The notes under the pieces were generated by a model. The model made no database searches. It was given only the letters and a program-made list of their open reading frames with translations, and was not told the origin of the DNA. A stretch of DNA of 56,224 nt from Bacillota bacterium (lineage in GTDB: Bacteria; Bacillota; Clostridia; Lachnospirales; Lachnospiraceae). Location: assembly GCA_023413555.1 (NCBI GenBank), contig JAEZPG010000029.1, forward strand, positions 1-56,224, written 5' to 3'. This document shows positions 45,304 to 55,085 of the stretch, piece by piece (the first letter of the stretch is position 1; every line of letters begins with the position of its first letter). Made by a program: the position numbers and the translations under genes.

Positions 45304-45310
45304 GCAACTC

Positions 45311-46213
45311 TCACTTTCCTTCTACAATTTCTTTCAGGAGATTCGGATGAAAGTGGCCTTCTTTTAACATGGCAATCTCCTCTTTGTAAGGAGCTACCTT
45401 ATTCTTCTCATCTCCTGGGATTGGCACATAAGGAGTCTCTAAAATCTTTGGTATCTGCTCAAATTCCTTCATGGTAACAATACGATGAAGCGTGTCAAAT
45501 CCGATGCTGCCAAAGCCGATATTCTCATGGCGGTCTTTTTTTGCTCCAAGCCCATTCTTACTGTCATTGATATGAAAAACAGCTATCTTATCTAAGCCTA
45601 AAATGCGGTCAAATTCGGTCAATACCCCATCTAAATTATTTACCAAATCATATCCACTATCATTAACATGGCAGGTATCAAAACAAACTCGAAGCTTGTC
45701 GTTATAGTTTACTCCAGCAAAGATTGTTGCCAATTCTTCAAAGCAGGTTCCCAGCTCACTTCCTTTACCAGCCATAGTCTCTAGAGCAATGACTGCTTTG
45801 GTGTCCTTAGTTAGTACCTCATTTAACCCTTTTATAATTTGTTGCAGACCTGCTTCAACTCCTGCTCCTACATGAGCGCCGGGATGTAATACCAGACAGC
45901 TTCCCTTCATGGCCTCTGTCCTTTTAAGCTCTAATCTCAGAAAACTTTCCGCAATCTCATAGGTCTCCGATTTTACCGTATTAGCCAGATTAATGATATA
46001 GGGTGCATGAACAACCATATCTTCAATTCCATGTTCCCTCATATATTCCCAGGCAGGCTCTATCTTTAATTCACTAATGTCTTTTCTCTTAGTATTCTGT
46101 GGAGCTCCTGTATATAACATAAAGGTATTGGCACCATAAGATACCGCTTCCTTTGCTGAACCTAACATCATGTCCTTCCCACTCATTCCAACATGTGATC
46201 CTAATTTAATCAT
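45311..46213 (-). CDS. nfo: Deoxyribonuclease IV (AP endonuclease)
   Basis: 300 residues, endonuclease IV. It cuts abasic sites 5' of the lesion in base-excision repair. The zinc ligands and signature regions are present: GSHVGMSG, VVHAPYIINLAN, LHPGAHVG, LETMAGKG, DTCHVNDSGYD, HINDSKNGLG, RHENIGFG. Slightly longer than the usual 280 or so. Seven bases upstream of the yaaO-type gene on the same strand. Confidence 0.95.
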   Translation of the reverse strand: MIKLGSHVGMSGKDMMLGSAKEAVSYGANTFMLYTGAPQNTKRKDISELKIEPAWEYMREHGIEDMVVHAPYIINLANTVKSETYEIAESFLRLELKRTEAMKGSCLVLHPGAHVGAGVEAGLQQIIKGLNEVLTKDTKAVIALETMAGKGSELGTCFEELATIFAGVNYNDKLRVCFDTCHVNDSGYDLVNNLDGVLTEFDRILGLDKIAVFHINDSKNGLGAKKDRHENIGFGSIGFDTLHRIVTMKEFEQIPKILETPYVPIPGDEKNKVAPYKEEIAMLKEGHFHPNLLKEIVEGK

Positions 46214-46237
46214 AATAAATCCTTTCTTCTTTTCATC

Positions 46238-46975
46238 TTACAACACTCTCTTATATAGAATTGCGTTTCCTTTCTTTCCCACTGATTCTATTATGCCAAG
46301 ATAATGGAGAATATGCACTCCTGTTCGGGCCCGAGTAATGCTTAATTTGGTCGCTTTCTGGTAATCTTTAGTGGAGAATACCTCCGGAAGCGTTTCCGGT
46401 ACAAACTGCTTATAATCCTCTATTGTATTAATCTCCACCTGGTCTATTAATTTAATGGGAATCCTCTCATACCTCTCTGATCCCCTCTTTTTATCCTTAC
46501 TCCAGCCATTTAATAAGCGCTGCTCCTCTATATTAACAAACACCAATGTAATCTGTAGATTAGGATGTTCCAGGTATGGTTTAATCTTATATAGTTCATA
46601 AAAGCTGTCAAATATGGTACCCTTTTTGGGAGACTTTCTCTTGGTACTCACGGTTCCTGTCTCTTCATCAATCCATTCCAACCATTTCTCATAAGGAATA
46701 GGATAGACTATCTGTACCCTTCCTGTCTCTAAAAAGGCATCCAACTTTCTTCTTAATTTATTAAAGGCTCTAGTCTGAATCTCAATAACATCCTGTCCAT
46801 GAAGAATATCTGCCACAAATCCCTGATAACGAATCTCATGATAGGAAGAGTCAGGCTCTAAGTAGTATTTAAAAATGGCATGGAGAGTCTTCTCTCCTAA
46901 TGTACCAATTCCAATATTATTATCCTGCTTATTCAAAATAATATTACAAGCCTCATAAAATTGTTGCTCCTTCAC
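46238..46975 (-). CDS. Conserved hypothetical protein, possible PD-(D/E)xK nuclease
   Basis: 245 residues, no signal or membrane helix. The N-terminal half contains GTLGEKTLHAIFKYYLE...EIRYQGFVADILHGQDVIEIQTRAFNKLRRKL. The arrangement E..D-x7-E-I-Q resembles the nuclease core of the PD-(D/E)xK fold (D in ADILH, ExQ in VIEIQ). The C-terminal half looks like a winged helix (TRARTGVHILHYLGIIESVGKK). It is next to the DNA-repair gene nfo. Nuclease activity is inference from the pattern only. Confidence 0.55.
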   Translation of the reverse strand: MKEQQFYEACNIILNKQDNNIGIGTLGEKTLHAIFKYYLEPDSSYHEIRYQGFVADILHGQDVIEIQTRAFNKLRRKLDAFLETGRVQIVYPIPYEKWLEWIDEETGTVSTKRKSPKKGTIFDSFYELYKIKPYLEHPNLQITLVFVNIEEQRLLNGWSKDKKRGSERYERIPIKLIDQVEINTIEDYKQFVPETLPEVFSTKDYQKATKLSITRARTGVHILHYLGIIESVGKKGNAILYKRVL

Positions 46976-47038
46976 ACAATTCCTCCCAATTCCTTTGTGC
47001 TATTAGATTCAATTATAGCTTATTATAATGGGAAAAAC

Positions 47039-47071
47039 AATCTGCCAACAGGCTATACCCATTGGCAGATT
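47039..47071 (-). terminator. Terminator of the GLUG-repeat surface protein gene
   Basis: A 10-bp perfect stem, AATCTGCCAA (47039-47048) with TTGGCAGATT (47062-47071). On the minus strand it is followed by GTTTTTCCC. Confidence 0.8.
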
Positions 47072-47081
47072 ATGATGTAGT

Positions 47082-49517
47082 TTATAACTTTCTATAAATT
47101 ATCGTAGACCAGCCACTATAAACCTTCTTCTTTGCAACCTTACGATAAGCTCTTATTTTATAGTAGTAAGTTTTTTTCTTTTTTAAGCCTTTCTTCGTAT
47201 ATGTTCTAGAAGTAGTTGTTTTTAACTTGGTATACTTCCCTTTCTTTGAGGTGCTGCTGTAAACCTCATATCCTGATGCCCCACTCACTTTTCCCCATGT
47301 CAGCTCAATACTGGTAGAGCCTATCTTAGCAGTCTTACATCCTTTGGGTGTAGCAAGGCTTGGTTTTACAGCTATAATCGGGGAAAAGCTACTGTATTTC
47401 TTTTGTTGTCCCACCATACAATATGCTCTGACTTTATAATAATACTGCGTACCTGTAGTAAGTTTTGTATTGGTGTAGCTTGCTGATGAGACGCGTGTAA
47501 GTAACTTATAGGTCCCATTTTTACTAGTAGAGCGGTAAATCTCATAACCAGTTGCGTGTTCGGCTGCGGACCAACTTAGCTTTGCGCTAGAGTAACTCTT
47601 ATTAACAACTTTTAAGGACCCTGGTGCTAATAAGATACCTGATTTAGAGATCTCCGATTGATAAGTCAAAGTTGGATAAGAGGCACCTTTCTTCATCTCC
47701 CATATCCGATTAAAGTCAAATCCTTTAAAGTTGTTTGCTGCTTTCATTTGGGTAGTTGATAGCGGCTTTATATTGGAGACTGTTCCTAAAAAAAGTGTAT
47801 GAAAGGCAAAATGATAGGTAGAAGAGAGATAATAACAGTTATTTACTACTATTTGATTCCCTATGTATGCGTCTCCTACAACCGTAGCTAATATACTCCC
47901 ACCCTTTACTTGTTCACCACAATTATTTTTTATACTGCCTAGATTAATACAATTATTTAGAAAGAGATGGTTTTCATTAGTTTGATACCCGCTCAAGTTA
48001 TAGGTAGCAATAATACCTCCTAGTAAGCCTTTTCCATTACCTGTTCCTGTTAATTCTAGATTTCCGAGATTATAGCAATCCTCAATATAGGTTCTATTCG
48101 CCTGCCCAGCTATACCACCTACATAACTACTAGAACTGCTGCCTACTACTTTTCCATTATTGTAGCTTTGGAAAAGACGGGATCCGATATAAGAATGCCC
48201 TATTAATCCTCCTATCTTTCCCTTACCACTAACGGTTCCTTTATTCCAACAATATTTATAAATTGAGGAGTTCCCCTCAATTCCTGTTAATCCTCCAAAA
48301 CTGCCCGTAGCATAGTCTCCAATAGTAATACTACCTTTATTGGAACACATTAAATAGATACTAAACCCTCCGCCTTTTCCTATAATTCCTCCAGCTGCAG
48401 TGTTTCCTATAACCATGGAGGTATTGGTACACTGATTATAATTAGATCTTCCAAAGCATTCTCCAACTAACCCTCCTGCTGTAGGAGCAGTGATCTTATT
48501 ATTTGTTGATGTACAATGAATGAGCACTTGATAATCCGGATATTGCTTAAAAGTTGCATATGCTGCAAAGGCTCCTGCTCTCTTAGTTCCTGTAAAAGAG
48601 CTGTTCTTGATTTCCAAATTACGAATAGTTCCTGTTAAATTAGTAAAAAGACCTGCATCGGATCCCTTAGAATGAAGGTTCACTATACTGTGTCCATTTC
48701 CTTCTAGGATTCCGCTGAATCCATCAATAGGAAGCCATCCTGAGCCAGAATTATAAAAACTTCCTTTTATAGTAAAGTCTTTGTCATTAAATATAATATC
48801 CTTTGTTAATATATATTTTCCTGATAAATTGTATCTGATTTTATGTAAGTCCTGGGCAGATGCAATTGTAGTAAAACCCGTAACAGGTCCTACTGTTACC
48901 GTACAGGTATCCTTTCCCCCATCGGGGCTCTTTGCGGTTATTACTGCCTTGCCCTTAGACCAAGCAGTTACCTCCCCTATCTTATTTACAGTAGCAACCT
49001 TTGGATTTGATGAAGACCAGGAGAGCTTATTGTAGTTGTATATCATGTTCCCATCGATGTCTTTCATCTCATAATCTAATATCCTAGAGTTTCCTTCTAG
49101 GAGAGCCTCATAATCAGATACAAAGTGAATGGTTCCAACCTTACTATCTCCACTTGCTATTACTTTTATATGATAGTTATAACTGTATGCATAGGGAACA
49201 TAACCAAATACAGGCTTGCCATTCTCATAGTCTATCACTTCATACCTCTGATAGTTACAGTAAAATGTTACATCGCATTCACCGATGGACTTTGCTACAA
49301 TAGTACAGTTCGCTCCTCTATTGCTTGTAACTGATACTATAGACGGATTTGATGATACCCATTTCTTATTATAGCCATCGTCGTAGTAGGAACCACAATA
49401 TAGTCCTGGTGTAGCTCCTACTTTTATAGTTAGAGTACTTGCAGCCTTTACCGGTGATGGTTTTATAAGAAACGTAACTAATAAGATCAACATGGCTACT
49501 TTTATTATTTTCGACAT
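47082..49517 (-). CDS. Secreted Ig-like/GLUG-repeat/FN3 protein
   Basis: 811 residues. A signal peptide is at 1-26 (ending PVKAAS). Two bacterial Ig-like (Big_2) domains follow at about 28-120 and 125-210 (WSSSNPKVATVNKIGEVTA). A long GLUG-type beta-helix repeat region is at about 213-615 (repeated GGLVGE, GGIIGKGG, GGLIGHS, GGIAGQA). Two fibronectin type III domains are at about 630-718 and 725-811. No LPXTG or SLH anchor is visible, so it is released or held non-covalently. The layout suggests an adhesin or carbohydrate-binding surface protein. Its own terminator follows. Confidence 0.85.
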   Translation of the reverse strand: MSKIIKVAMLILLVTFLIKPSPVKAASTLTIKVGATPGLYCGSYYDDGYNKKWVSSNPSIVSVTSNRGANCTIVAKSIGECDVTFYCNYQRYEVIDYENGKPVFGYVPYAYSYNYHIKVIASGDSKVGTIHFVSDYEALLEGNSRILDYEMKDIDGNMIYNYNKLSWSSSNPKVATVNKIGEVTAWSKGKAVITAKSPDGGKDTCTVTVGPVTGFTTIASAQDLHKIRYNLSGKYILTKDIIFNDKDFTIKGSFYNSGSGWLPIDGFSGILEGNGHSIVNLHSKGSDAGLFTNLTGTIRNLEIKNSSFTGTKRAGAFAAYATFKQYPDYQVLIHCTSTNNKITAPTAGGLVGECFGRSNYNQCTNTSMVIGNTAAGGIIGKGGGFSIYLMCSNKGSITIGDYATGSFGGLTGIEGNSSIYKYCWNKGTVSGKGKIGGLIGHSYIGSRLFQSYNNGKVVGSSSSSYVGGIAGQANRTYIEDCYNLGNLELTGTGNGKGLLGGIIATYNLSGYQTNENHLFLNNCINLGSIKNNCGEQVKGGSILATVVGDAYIGNQIVVNNCYYLSSTYHFAFHTLFLGTVSNIKPLSTTQMKAANNFKGFDFNRIWEMKKGASYPTLTYQSEISKSGILLAPGSLKVVNKSYSSAKLSWSAAEHATGYEIYRSTSKNGTYKLLTRVSSASYTNTKLTTGTQYYYKVRAYCMVGQQKKYSSFSPIIAVKPSLATPKGCKTAKIGSTSIELTWGKVSGASGYEVYSSTSKKGKYTKLKTTTSRTYTKKGLKKKKTYYYKIRAYRKVAKKKVYSGWSTIIYRKL

Positions 49518-49645
49518 TATTCTTTCCCTCAGTGTCTATGGATTCTTATTCTACTAGATTTATGTTTGTATGAATAGTCTATTTTTATAATATTATGTAT
49601 TATTTTACCACATGCAAAGATATTATACAATTCTATATTCATTTA

Positions 49646-49687
49646 AATATGTCTGTCAACAGGTTTCCACCCATTCACAGACATATT
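49646..49687 (-). terminator. Terminator of the GerA-family gene
   Basis: An 11-bp perfect stem, AATATGTCTGT (49646-49656) with ACAGACATATT (49677-49687), directly after the stop at 49690; the minus-strand tail is T/A-rich. Confidence 0.65.
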
Positions 49688-49689
49688 AA

Positions 49690-51120
49690 TTATTTCTTAC
49701 TACTATCCTTATAAGCTTGTTTCAATGGAATTCGGAAGAACCTGCGAAACAGTTCTTTTCCGTTAAATGGAATAAGGGGATAGAGGTAACTTTCTCCAGA
49801 CACTGTACGGTTGCAAGTCACAGCCAATATGGTGATAATGACACCTGCTATAAAGCCCCATAAGCCAAAAATACCTGTCAGAATCAACATAATAACACGC
49901 AAAAACTTTAAAGCATAACCTAGTTCATAGCTGGCCTGCGAATAGTTGGCAATCGCCACAAACGCCATATACAACATAGTTTCCGCATTAAACCAACCGG
50001 AACTTACCGTAAAGTCTCCCAATACGATACCTGCCACAACAGAAAGTGGCGTGCTTAGCATACTTGGGGTGTTCATAGAAGCAAGTTTAAGACCATCAAT
50101 AGCAAATTCTAGAATAAGAAGCTGATAGATAAGGGGCACATGGATTGGATCATTTATCTTCAGAAACTCCAGAGAGACAGGAAGCCAGCCTGGATTCTGC
50201 ATAAGTAACAGCCATACCGGTGTAAGAAATAGTGCTACCAGATTAATAAGCATTCTGCTTATTCTTAGATAAGTGCCTGTTATCGGTGGGAAATAATAAT
50301 CGTCCGCCTCTTCAATGATCTCAAACAAGGATACGGGAAGAATCATAGCGGAAGGAGAATTGTCTACAAGAACTATAATACTTCCCTCTAGTATCGAAGC
50401 TGCTGCCGTATCTGGCCTTTCTGTGTACTTAAACTTCGGAAATGGATTAAACCAACTTCCCACATGAATACACTCCGCCAAACTTTCTGTATTAAGTGAC
50501 AGAGCGTCTATCTGAACATCATTTATTTTCTTACGAATAGACCTTAAGAACCTCTCGTCGACTCGATCCTGCATATAACACAGTACCACATCCGTTCTCG
50601 AGCTTTTGCCTACGGAAGAGATCTCCATTGTCAGCTTCGGATTGCGAATTCTCCGTCTAATCAAAGCGGTATTAAATACAATGGTTTCAACAAAACCATC
50701 TTTGGATCCCCTCATAACCTTATCCTTATCCGGTTCTTCTACCGACCGTGCAGGATAGGTTCGAAAATCAATGGAAATAATCTTATCAAAGCCTTCAATT
50801 ACCAGAATTGGTACACCAGATAGTACATTTCCTACCAAGGTATCCATATCTGTAATAAAATCCACTTCCCCGTAAGGCATAAGCTTCTTAGACATTTCAT
50901 AAGCATCTTTTGCCATATCCTCAGGTTTGACAGCATACAAGAACTGCATGATCTTTTCTAAAACATCATCCTTATTTAAGCCATCTATAAAATAGAAACA
51001 GGCTTCTCTTCCTGCGATAGTAATGACACGATAAATAATATCAAAGTTATTCTCCACATTAAGAACCTGATTTATGCTCTTAATATTCATTGCAAAATTT
51101 TTGGATAAACGATATTCCAT
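49690..51120 (-). CDS. GerA/SpoVAF-family spore germination membrane protein
   Basis: 476 residues. The N-terminal soluble domain (about 1-235) has the GerA pattern (LSKNFAMNIKSINQVL, VDERFLRSIRKKIND). The C-terminal half has about five to six TMs. The family signature PGWLPVSLEF is like the PGLY motif region, followed by GDFTVSSGW and FGLWGF. GerA-A proteins form germinant receptors with B and C subunits; none are adjacent. The lone gene and ending PLIPFNGKELFRRFFR are closer to SpoVAF, which acts with the SpoVA channel. SpoVAF assignment is inference. Confidence 0.85.
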   Translation of the reverse strand: MEYRLSKNFAMNIKSINQVLNVENNFDIIYRVITIAGREACFYFIDGLNKDDVLEKIMQFLYAVKPEDMAKDAYEMSKKLMPYGEVDFITDMDTLVGNVLSGVPILVIEGFDKIISIDFRTYPARSVEEPDKDKVMRGSKDGFVETIVFNTALIRRRIRNPKLTMEISSVGKSSRTDVVLCYMQDRVDERFLRSIRKKINDVQIDALSLNTESLAECIHVGSWFNPFPKFKYTERPDTAAASILEGSIIVLVDNSPSAMILPVSLFEIIEEADDYYFPPITGTYLRISRMLINLVALFLTPVWLLLMQNPGWLPVSLEFLKINDPIHVPLIYQLLILEFAIDGLKLASMNTPSMLSTPLSVVAGIVLGDFTVSSGWFNAETMLYMAFVAIANYSQASYELGYALKFLRVIMLILTGIFGLWGFIAGVIITILAVTCNRTVSGESYLYPLIPFNGKELFRRFFRIPLKQAYKDSSKK

Positions 51121-51187
51121 ATTATCACCTCATGCATCCGTTATATGAGACATTACTGGTAGTTTATCCAAAACTATATATTTCATT

Positions 51188-51931
51188 CTATTCTTCTATG
51201 CTGTCGACCGCTTCTTTCATAGCCTTTGCTATATCATCATTAATTATCAAATTAGCTCTGCTATCTGCAGATGTTGCAGATTTATTTATCAATATTAGTT
51301 TTTTCCCTTTATAGTAATCAATTAATCCTGCTGCAGGATATACAATTAAGGAGGTTCCTCCTATGATTAGGGTATCCGCATTTGCAATAGCACTAATTGC
51401 CCCAGAGAGAATCTTCTGATCCAGACCTTCTTCATATAAGACTACATCAGGTTTTACTGTTCCACCACATTTCTTGCAGGTAGGGACCCCTTCCGCTGCC
51501 AGAATGTATTTATCGTCATAGAATTCATGGCACCTGATACAGTAATTACGAAGAACGGAACCATGTAACTCATATACATTGTTACATCCTGCCTTTTGAT
51601 GCAATCCATCGACATTCTGGGTTATGATTGCTCTTAATTTGCCCATCTCTTCTAACTTTGCCAGCGCAATATGACAGTCATTGGGCCTTGCTTTAGGGTA
51701 AATAAGATTATTCTTATAAAACCAATAAAAATCCTCTGGATAAGACACAAAAAAGGAGTGTGATACAGCCTGCTCAGGAGAAAAGCTACGTTTCAACTTC
51801 TTACTATAAAGTCCATCAGAGCTACGAAAATCGGGGATACCGCTAGCAGTGCTAACTCCTGCTCCGCCAAAAAAGACTATATTATTACTGTCTTTTAGCA
51901 TTTTCCCTAACCTTTCTATCTTTTTGTCCAT
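51188..51931 (-). CDS. cobB: NAD-dependent protein deacylase (Sir2 family)
   Basis: 247 residues. The sirtuin core has GAGVSTASGIPDFR (23-36), TQNVDGLH (104-111) and catalytic H123. The zinc site is C131/C134 (CIRCH) and C152/C155 (CKKCGG). It removes acyl groups from lysines using NAD. Upstream are two direct copies of a DnaA-box-like 9-mer (see findings). Confidence 0.95.
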   Translation of the reverse strand: MDKKIERLGKMLKDSNNIVFFGGAGVSTASGIPDFRSSDGLYSKKLKRSFSPEQAVSHSFFVSYPEDFYWFYKNNLIYPKARPNDCHIALAKLEEMGKLRAIITQNVDGLHQKAGCNNVYELHGSVLRNYCIRCHEFYDDKYILAAEGVPTCKKCGGTVKPDVVLYEEGLDQKILSGAISAIANADTLIIGGTSLIVYPAAGLIDYYKGKKLILINKSATSADSRANLIINDDIAKAMKEAVDSIEE

Positions 51932-52147
51932 AGAATCATCTCCAACATTTTTCTTATTATATCACTTTCAATCTTTCTTTTTATTGACTTCTAGTTATCC
52001 TAGTAATTCTATTTACACAATATGAAAGTTTAGTTCATAGCATAGGTAGCATTACTTATATGTAATTTAATCCTATTATGTCCTTCATAAGTGGATAACT
52101 AGGACTTTTAGTGGATAACTCTTCTATTCTCATTGTTTTAAGTGGAT
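51932..52147. other. Intergenic region with direct repeats of AGTGGATAACT
   Basis: AGTGGATAACT occurs at 52090-52100 and 52110-52120, exactly 20 bases apart. A partial third copy (AGTGGATTTA) is at 52141-52150. On the minus strand each full copy reads TTATCCACT, one base from the DnaA-box consensus TTATCCACA. The rest is AT-rich with no gene. Confidence 0.55.
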
Positions 52148-52588
52148 TTACTTACTGTTAAGGAATACTCTTAGAACACATTTATTGCCTCCCCTGAGTA
52201 TAGAATCTAAAAGATCGACTTTTAATTCTCTATCCGGCCATAATATGCTGAGATTATATAGCAGACTTTGACGAGAACATTCACACAGGTAACCTGATGT
52301 AATATACCCATTCTTATACAAATCACAAAGACAGGCATGATAGGTGATTTCATAATCTTTTTCCTTCATAATTTCATTTACATCAATTGCCTCAATCTCA
52401 TAATTTAACTGTTGAAAGAACTTCGGTATGTCCTTTGTCCTCTTCCATATTTCTTGATAAATAGCTTTTGTATAGGAATCTGAGCATGCTTTTCCACACT
52501 GTGTAAATAGAGATACTCTTTCTGACTCCGGTAACCCTTCTATTCCTTTTTCTAATCCCTTAAACCAATACTCCAAGAAGTCTCCCAT
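52148..52588 (-). CDS. Small cysteine-containing hypothetical protein
   Basis: 146 residues, soluble, six or more cysteines. The C-terminal part has CLCDLYKNGYI, CECSRQSLLYNL and LRGGNKCVLRVFL. The rhythm CxC...S...IL-GG-xC-x-R-x-F recalls V4R-type or aminothiazoline-hydrolase-like domains seen near redox enzymes, but this is weak. GGAGG lies near the start. It is 32 bases downstream of the racemase-like gene on the same strand. Confidence 0.55.
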   Translation of the reverse strand: MGDFLEYWFKGLEKGIEGLPESERVSLFTQCGKACSDSYTKAIYQEIWKRTKDIPKFFQQLNYEIEAIDVNEIMKEKDYEITYHACLCDLYKNGYITSGYLCECSRQSLLYNLSILWPDRELKVDLLDSILRGGNKCVLRVFLNSK

Positions 52589-52620
52589 TCTACTCTCCTC
52601 CTTTAATTTTTAAATCCATT

Positions 52621-53313
52621 TTATACTTCTAGTGCTTTTAATGCTGCTACTCGTCCATGTATTAATGTGGTATCAAATACCGGCAGTTCAGTATCTTCCT
52701 GACTTACTAATAAACCTATTTCCGTACAGCCAAGAATAACGGCCTCTGCACCTTTCTCTTTAAGTTGATTAATAATATGTAAATACTGTTTTTTTGATTC
52801 TTCTAATATGATTCCTAGACATAATTCGTCATAAATAATATGATTAACAACCTCTATTTCTTTTTCTTCCGGTACAAGTACCTGGATTCCTCTTCTTTCA
52901 ATCCGATCTTTATAAAAATCCTGTGTCATCGTATACTTGGTACCCAGTAACGCCACTCTTTTGATCTTACTCTGCTCTAGCTGATCTGCTGTAGCATCCG
53001 CAATATGTATAATAGGAGTCTGAATCCTCTTTTCAATCTGTGGCACCACTTTATGCATGGTATTCGTGCAAATGATAATATAGTCCGCACCTGCCTTTTG
53101 TAGATTATATGCAGCCGTGGCCAGAATATCAGCGCTTCTATCCCACTCTCCATTGGATTGGCATTCTTCAATTTCTGCAAAATCTACACTATATAGTAAT
53201 ATCTTAGCAGAGTGAAGTCCTCCTAATCTTTCCTTTATTGTCTCATTAATAATCTTATAATAGGTAACCGTACTCTCCCAACTCATACCTCCAATAAGTC
53301 CTATTGTCTTCAT
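52621..53313 (-). CDS. Aspartate/glutamate racemase family protein
   Basis: 230 residues from the ATG at 53313, where GGAGG lies in the end of the upstream pseudogene; an upstream frame at 53328 is less likely. The two catalytic cysteines of the PLP-independent Asp/Glu racemase fold are present in IICTNTMHK and ILGCTEIGLL. The start KTIGLIGGMSWEST is typical of aspartate racemase. It interconverts L- and D-aspartate or a related amino acid; the exact substrate is not settled. Confidence 0.9.
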   Translation of the reverse strand: MKTIGLIGGMSWESTVTYYKIINETIKERLGGLHSAKILLYSVDFAEIEECQSNGEWDRSADILATAAYNLQKAGADYIIICTNTMHKVVPQIEKRIQTPIIHIADATADQLEQSKIKRVALLGTKYTMTQDFYKDRIERRGIQVLVPEEKEIEVVNHIIYDELCLGIILEESKKQYLHIINQLKEKGAEAVILGCTEIGLLVSQEDTELPVFDTTLIHGRVAALKALEV

Positions 53314-53315
53314 GG

Positions 53316-53830
53316 TTAATACCTCCAATGTTGCTTTATATTATTTTTTCTAAAATCCTCTATATACCCCAATACTTCTTTATCCTTTGACCAATGAATG
53401 TAATGACTTGATCCTTTAATACTTATATGCTTACTTTCACTAGACCAGACTGCTAATTCCTCTTGAACTGCTTCCCACTTGTTATCTGAATCCGAGGACA
53501 GTATTAATATTGGGTGCTTTCCTTGGCAATGCCCTCAAGTAATTTACTATTTCTTATATTCTCGCCATATAAGGGTAGTAAGACTCCTATTTCTCCTAAT
53601 AATCTATTTATTCCTAATGTTCTCAAAAAAGCAGTTCCACGATTTAGCATTTTTGCAGCCAGCTCATTTTGTAAATGGAAAAAACCCGTATAAATACAAG
53701 GTGTTCCTGAGCCAGTTATAAATACATAAGTTATCTTTCCTTCTCCCTTTTTGTAGTAATGTGCCTGATAACTACCTAAATCTACAAATTCTCCTACTGG
53801 AGGATATCGATTGCTCTCTATTATAGTCAT
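53316..53830 (-). pseudogene. Alpha/beta hydrolase pseudogene
   Basis: The frame from 53830 reads MTIIESNRYPP...ITYVFITGSGTPC, an alpha/beta-hydrolase N-terminus with the oxyanion segment. It then jumps straight to a cap-domain-like stretch (LNRGTAFLRTLGINRLL), so the nucleophile GxSxG part is deleted. A stop comes at 53504. In the next frame the sequence continues GKHPILILSSDSDNKW...GSSHYIHW, the C-terminal part with the catalytic histidine, ending at 53316. So there is an internal deletion plus a frameshift near 53510-53530. It ends two bases before the racemase gene start. Confidence 0.75.
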
Positions 53831-53955
53831 AATAGATTACCATAGAGTACCCACGAAAAAGAATCCTGTAAATATTACTATGATATAGTGTTTTTTCCAT
53901 TTTTCCGCTTTTTAATAATAACACCTCTTTAATAGACTGATATAAGAATATTTCT

Positions 53956-54300
53956 TTAATTTAATGTACTACAAAAATAGATAATTATAGCTAAAATAGT
54001 AAAAGTGGTAAAAAATACAACGCAATTCTTAATGGTTTTTAAATTTTTATATTGTTTTAACAATATATACTCTAGTCTGTCGGATTCGCTTAAGTTTGTA
54101 TCATATAATCTATAGAATTCTTCTACTGGTTCTCCATCTGACAAATATTGATACACTCCTTCTGGTAAATCTTCACCTTTGTTGATTATATTAGCATATT
54201 CTTTATTCTCTTCCCTGCTGCATTTCTCCACTTGTAACAATCCAACCTCATGTCTCAGTTCTTTCAGTTCCTGAGTAAAAGCTATATTAACTTCCCCCAT
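53956..54300 (-). CDS. Small tail-anchored hypothetical protein
   Basis: 114 residues. A soluble, charged N-terminal part (about 1-90, with likely coiled coil LKELRHEVGLLQVEK) is followed by one C-terminal TM (about 92-111). GGAGG is found shortly before the ATG. No family recognised. The layout suggests a tail-anchored membrane protein. Confidence 0.55.
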   Translation of the reverse strand: MGEVNIAFTQELKELRHEVGLLQVEKCSREENKEYANIINKGEDLPEGVYQYLSDGEPVEEFYRLYDTNLSESDRLEYILLKQYKNLKTIKNCVVFFTTFTILAIIIYFCSTLN

Positions 54301-54561
54301 TTATTTATCCTCCTTCATCATATTTATATTCTGTCACTTACTATATCATAAGAACCCTAAAATAAGTATACATCAGATTAATACGTATCACCAAGGTTTA
54401 TTTTTTATCAAGGAGAATTCTGTAAATGTAGAGTAGGCCAGAAATTGCAAGACCTTTTTCCCCACTTTACGTCATGCAATCATTCATTGTAAACCTTTAT
54501 TTAATAATTTCAGCTTCCTATTCGAAACTTTCGTAAGTGGTTCACATGTTCATTTATCTCC

Positions 54562-55085
54562 TTAATGCACACTTAATCGTTTTATTTCTAGATAAACATT
54601 TGCTAGTAATGGTGAGATGACCGATCCCTGTCTAGTTCCAAGTTTACTAACTTCTAGCGTATTTCCATAAAGAATACCTGCTTTTTAAGTCACTGAGTTA
54701 TTCGTTTTCATAGGTGTCTGTTCCATATTCTCTGTTCCACATATTTCATTTGTTTGTCTTGGTTTACCCTATCAAAGAACTTCTCTATATCAGACTCTAC
54801 AACATAATATCCTTTGTTGTTACCTACCTTTCTGACTACTTCTATCCCTTGACTTGCACTCCGTTTCGACCTAAATACATAAGAACAGTCTTTAACGTCA
54901 GCTTCAAATATGGACTCTATTGCTATTATCGTAGCCATCTGTACTATTCTGTCTCTGACTGTTGAAAAACCAAATAATCTCTTGCTTCGGTCGAGTTTAG
55001 GAATCATAACCCGCTTTACCAGCTTCGAATTATACTTGTCAGGCATAAGTTCCTTGTTAACTCCATCGATTCTGCAAAACCTTTG
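54562..55085 (-). pseudogene. Group II intron-type reverse transcriptase relic
   Basis: The open frame at 55046-54708 carries RT block sequences: KRVMIPKLDRSKRLFGFSTVRDRIVQ, CSYVFRSKRSASQGIEVV and YYVVESDIEKFFDRVNQDK (RT domain A). Just before it RIDGVNKEL matches the usual GIDG start. Beyond its stop, in another frame down to 54562, GTRQGSVISPLLANVYL is RT domain B/3. The catalytic YADD and the maturase domain are missing and at least one frameshift intervenes. It is a dead remnant next to the tRNA operon. Confidence 0.8.
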
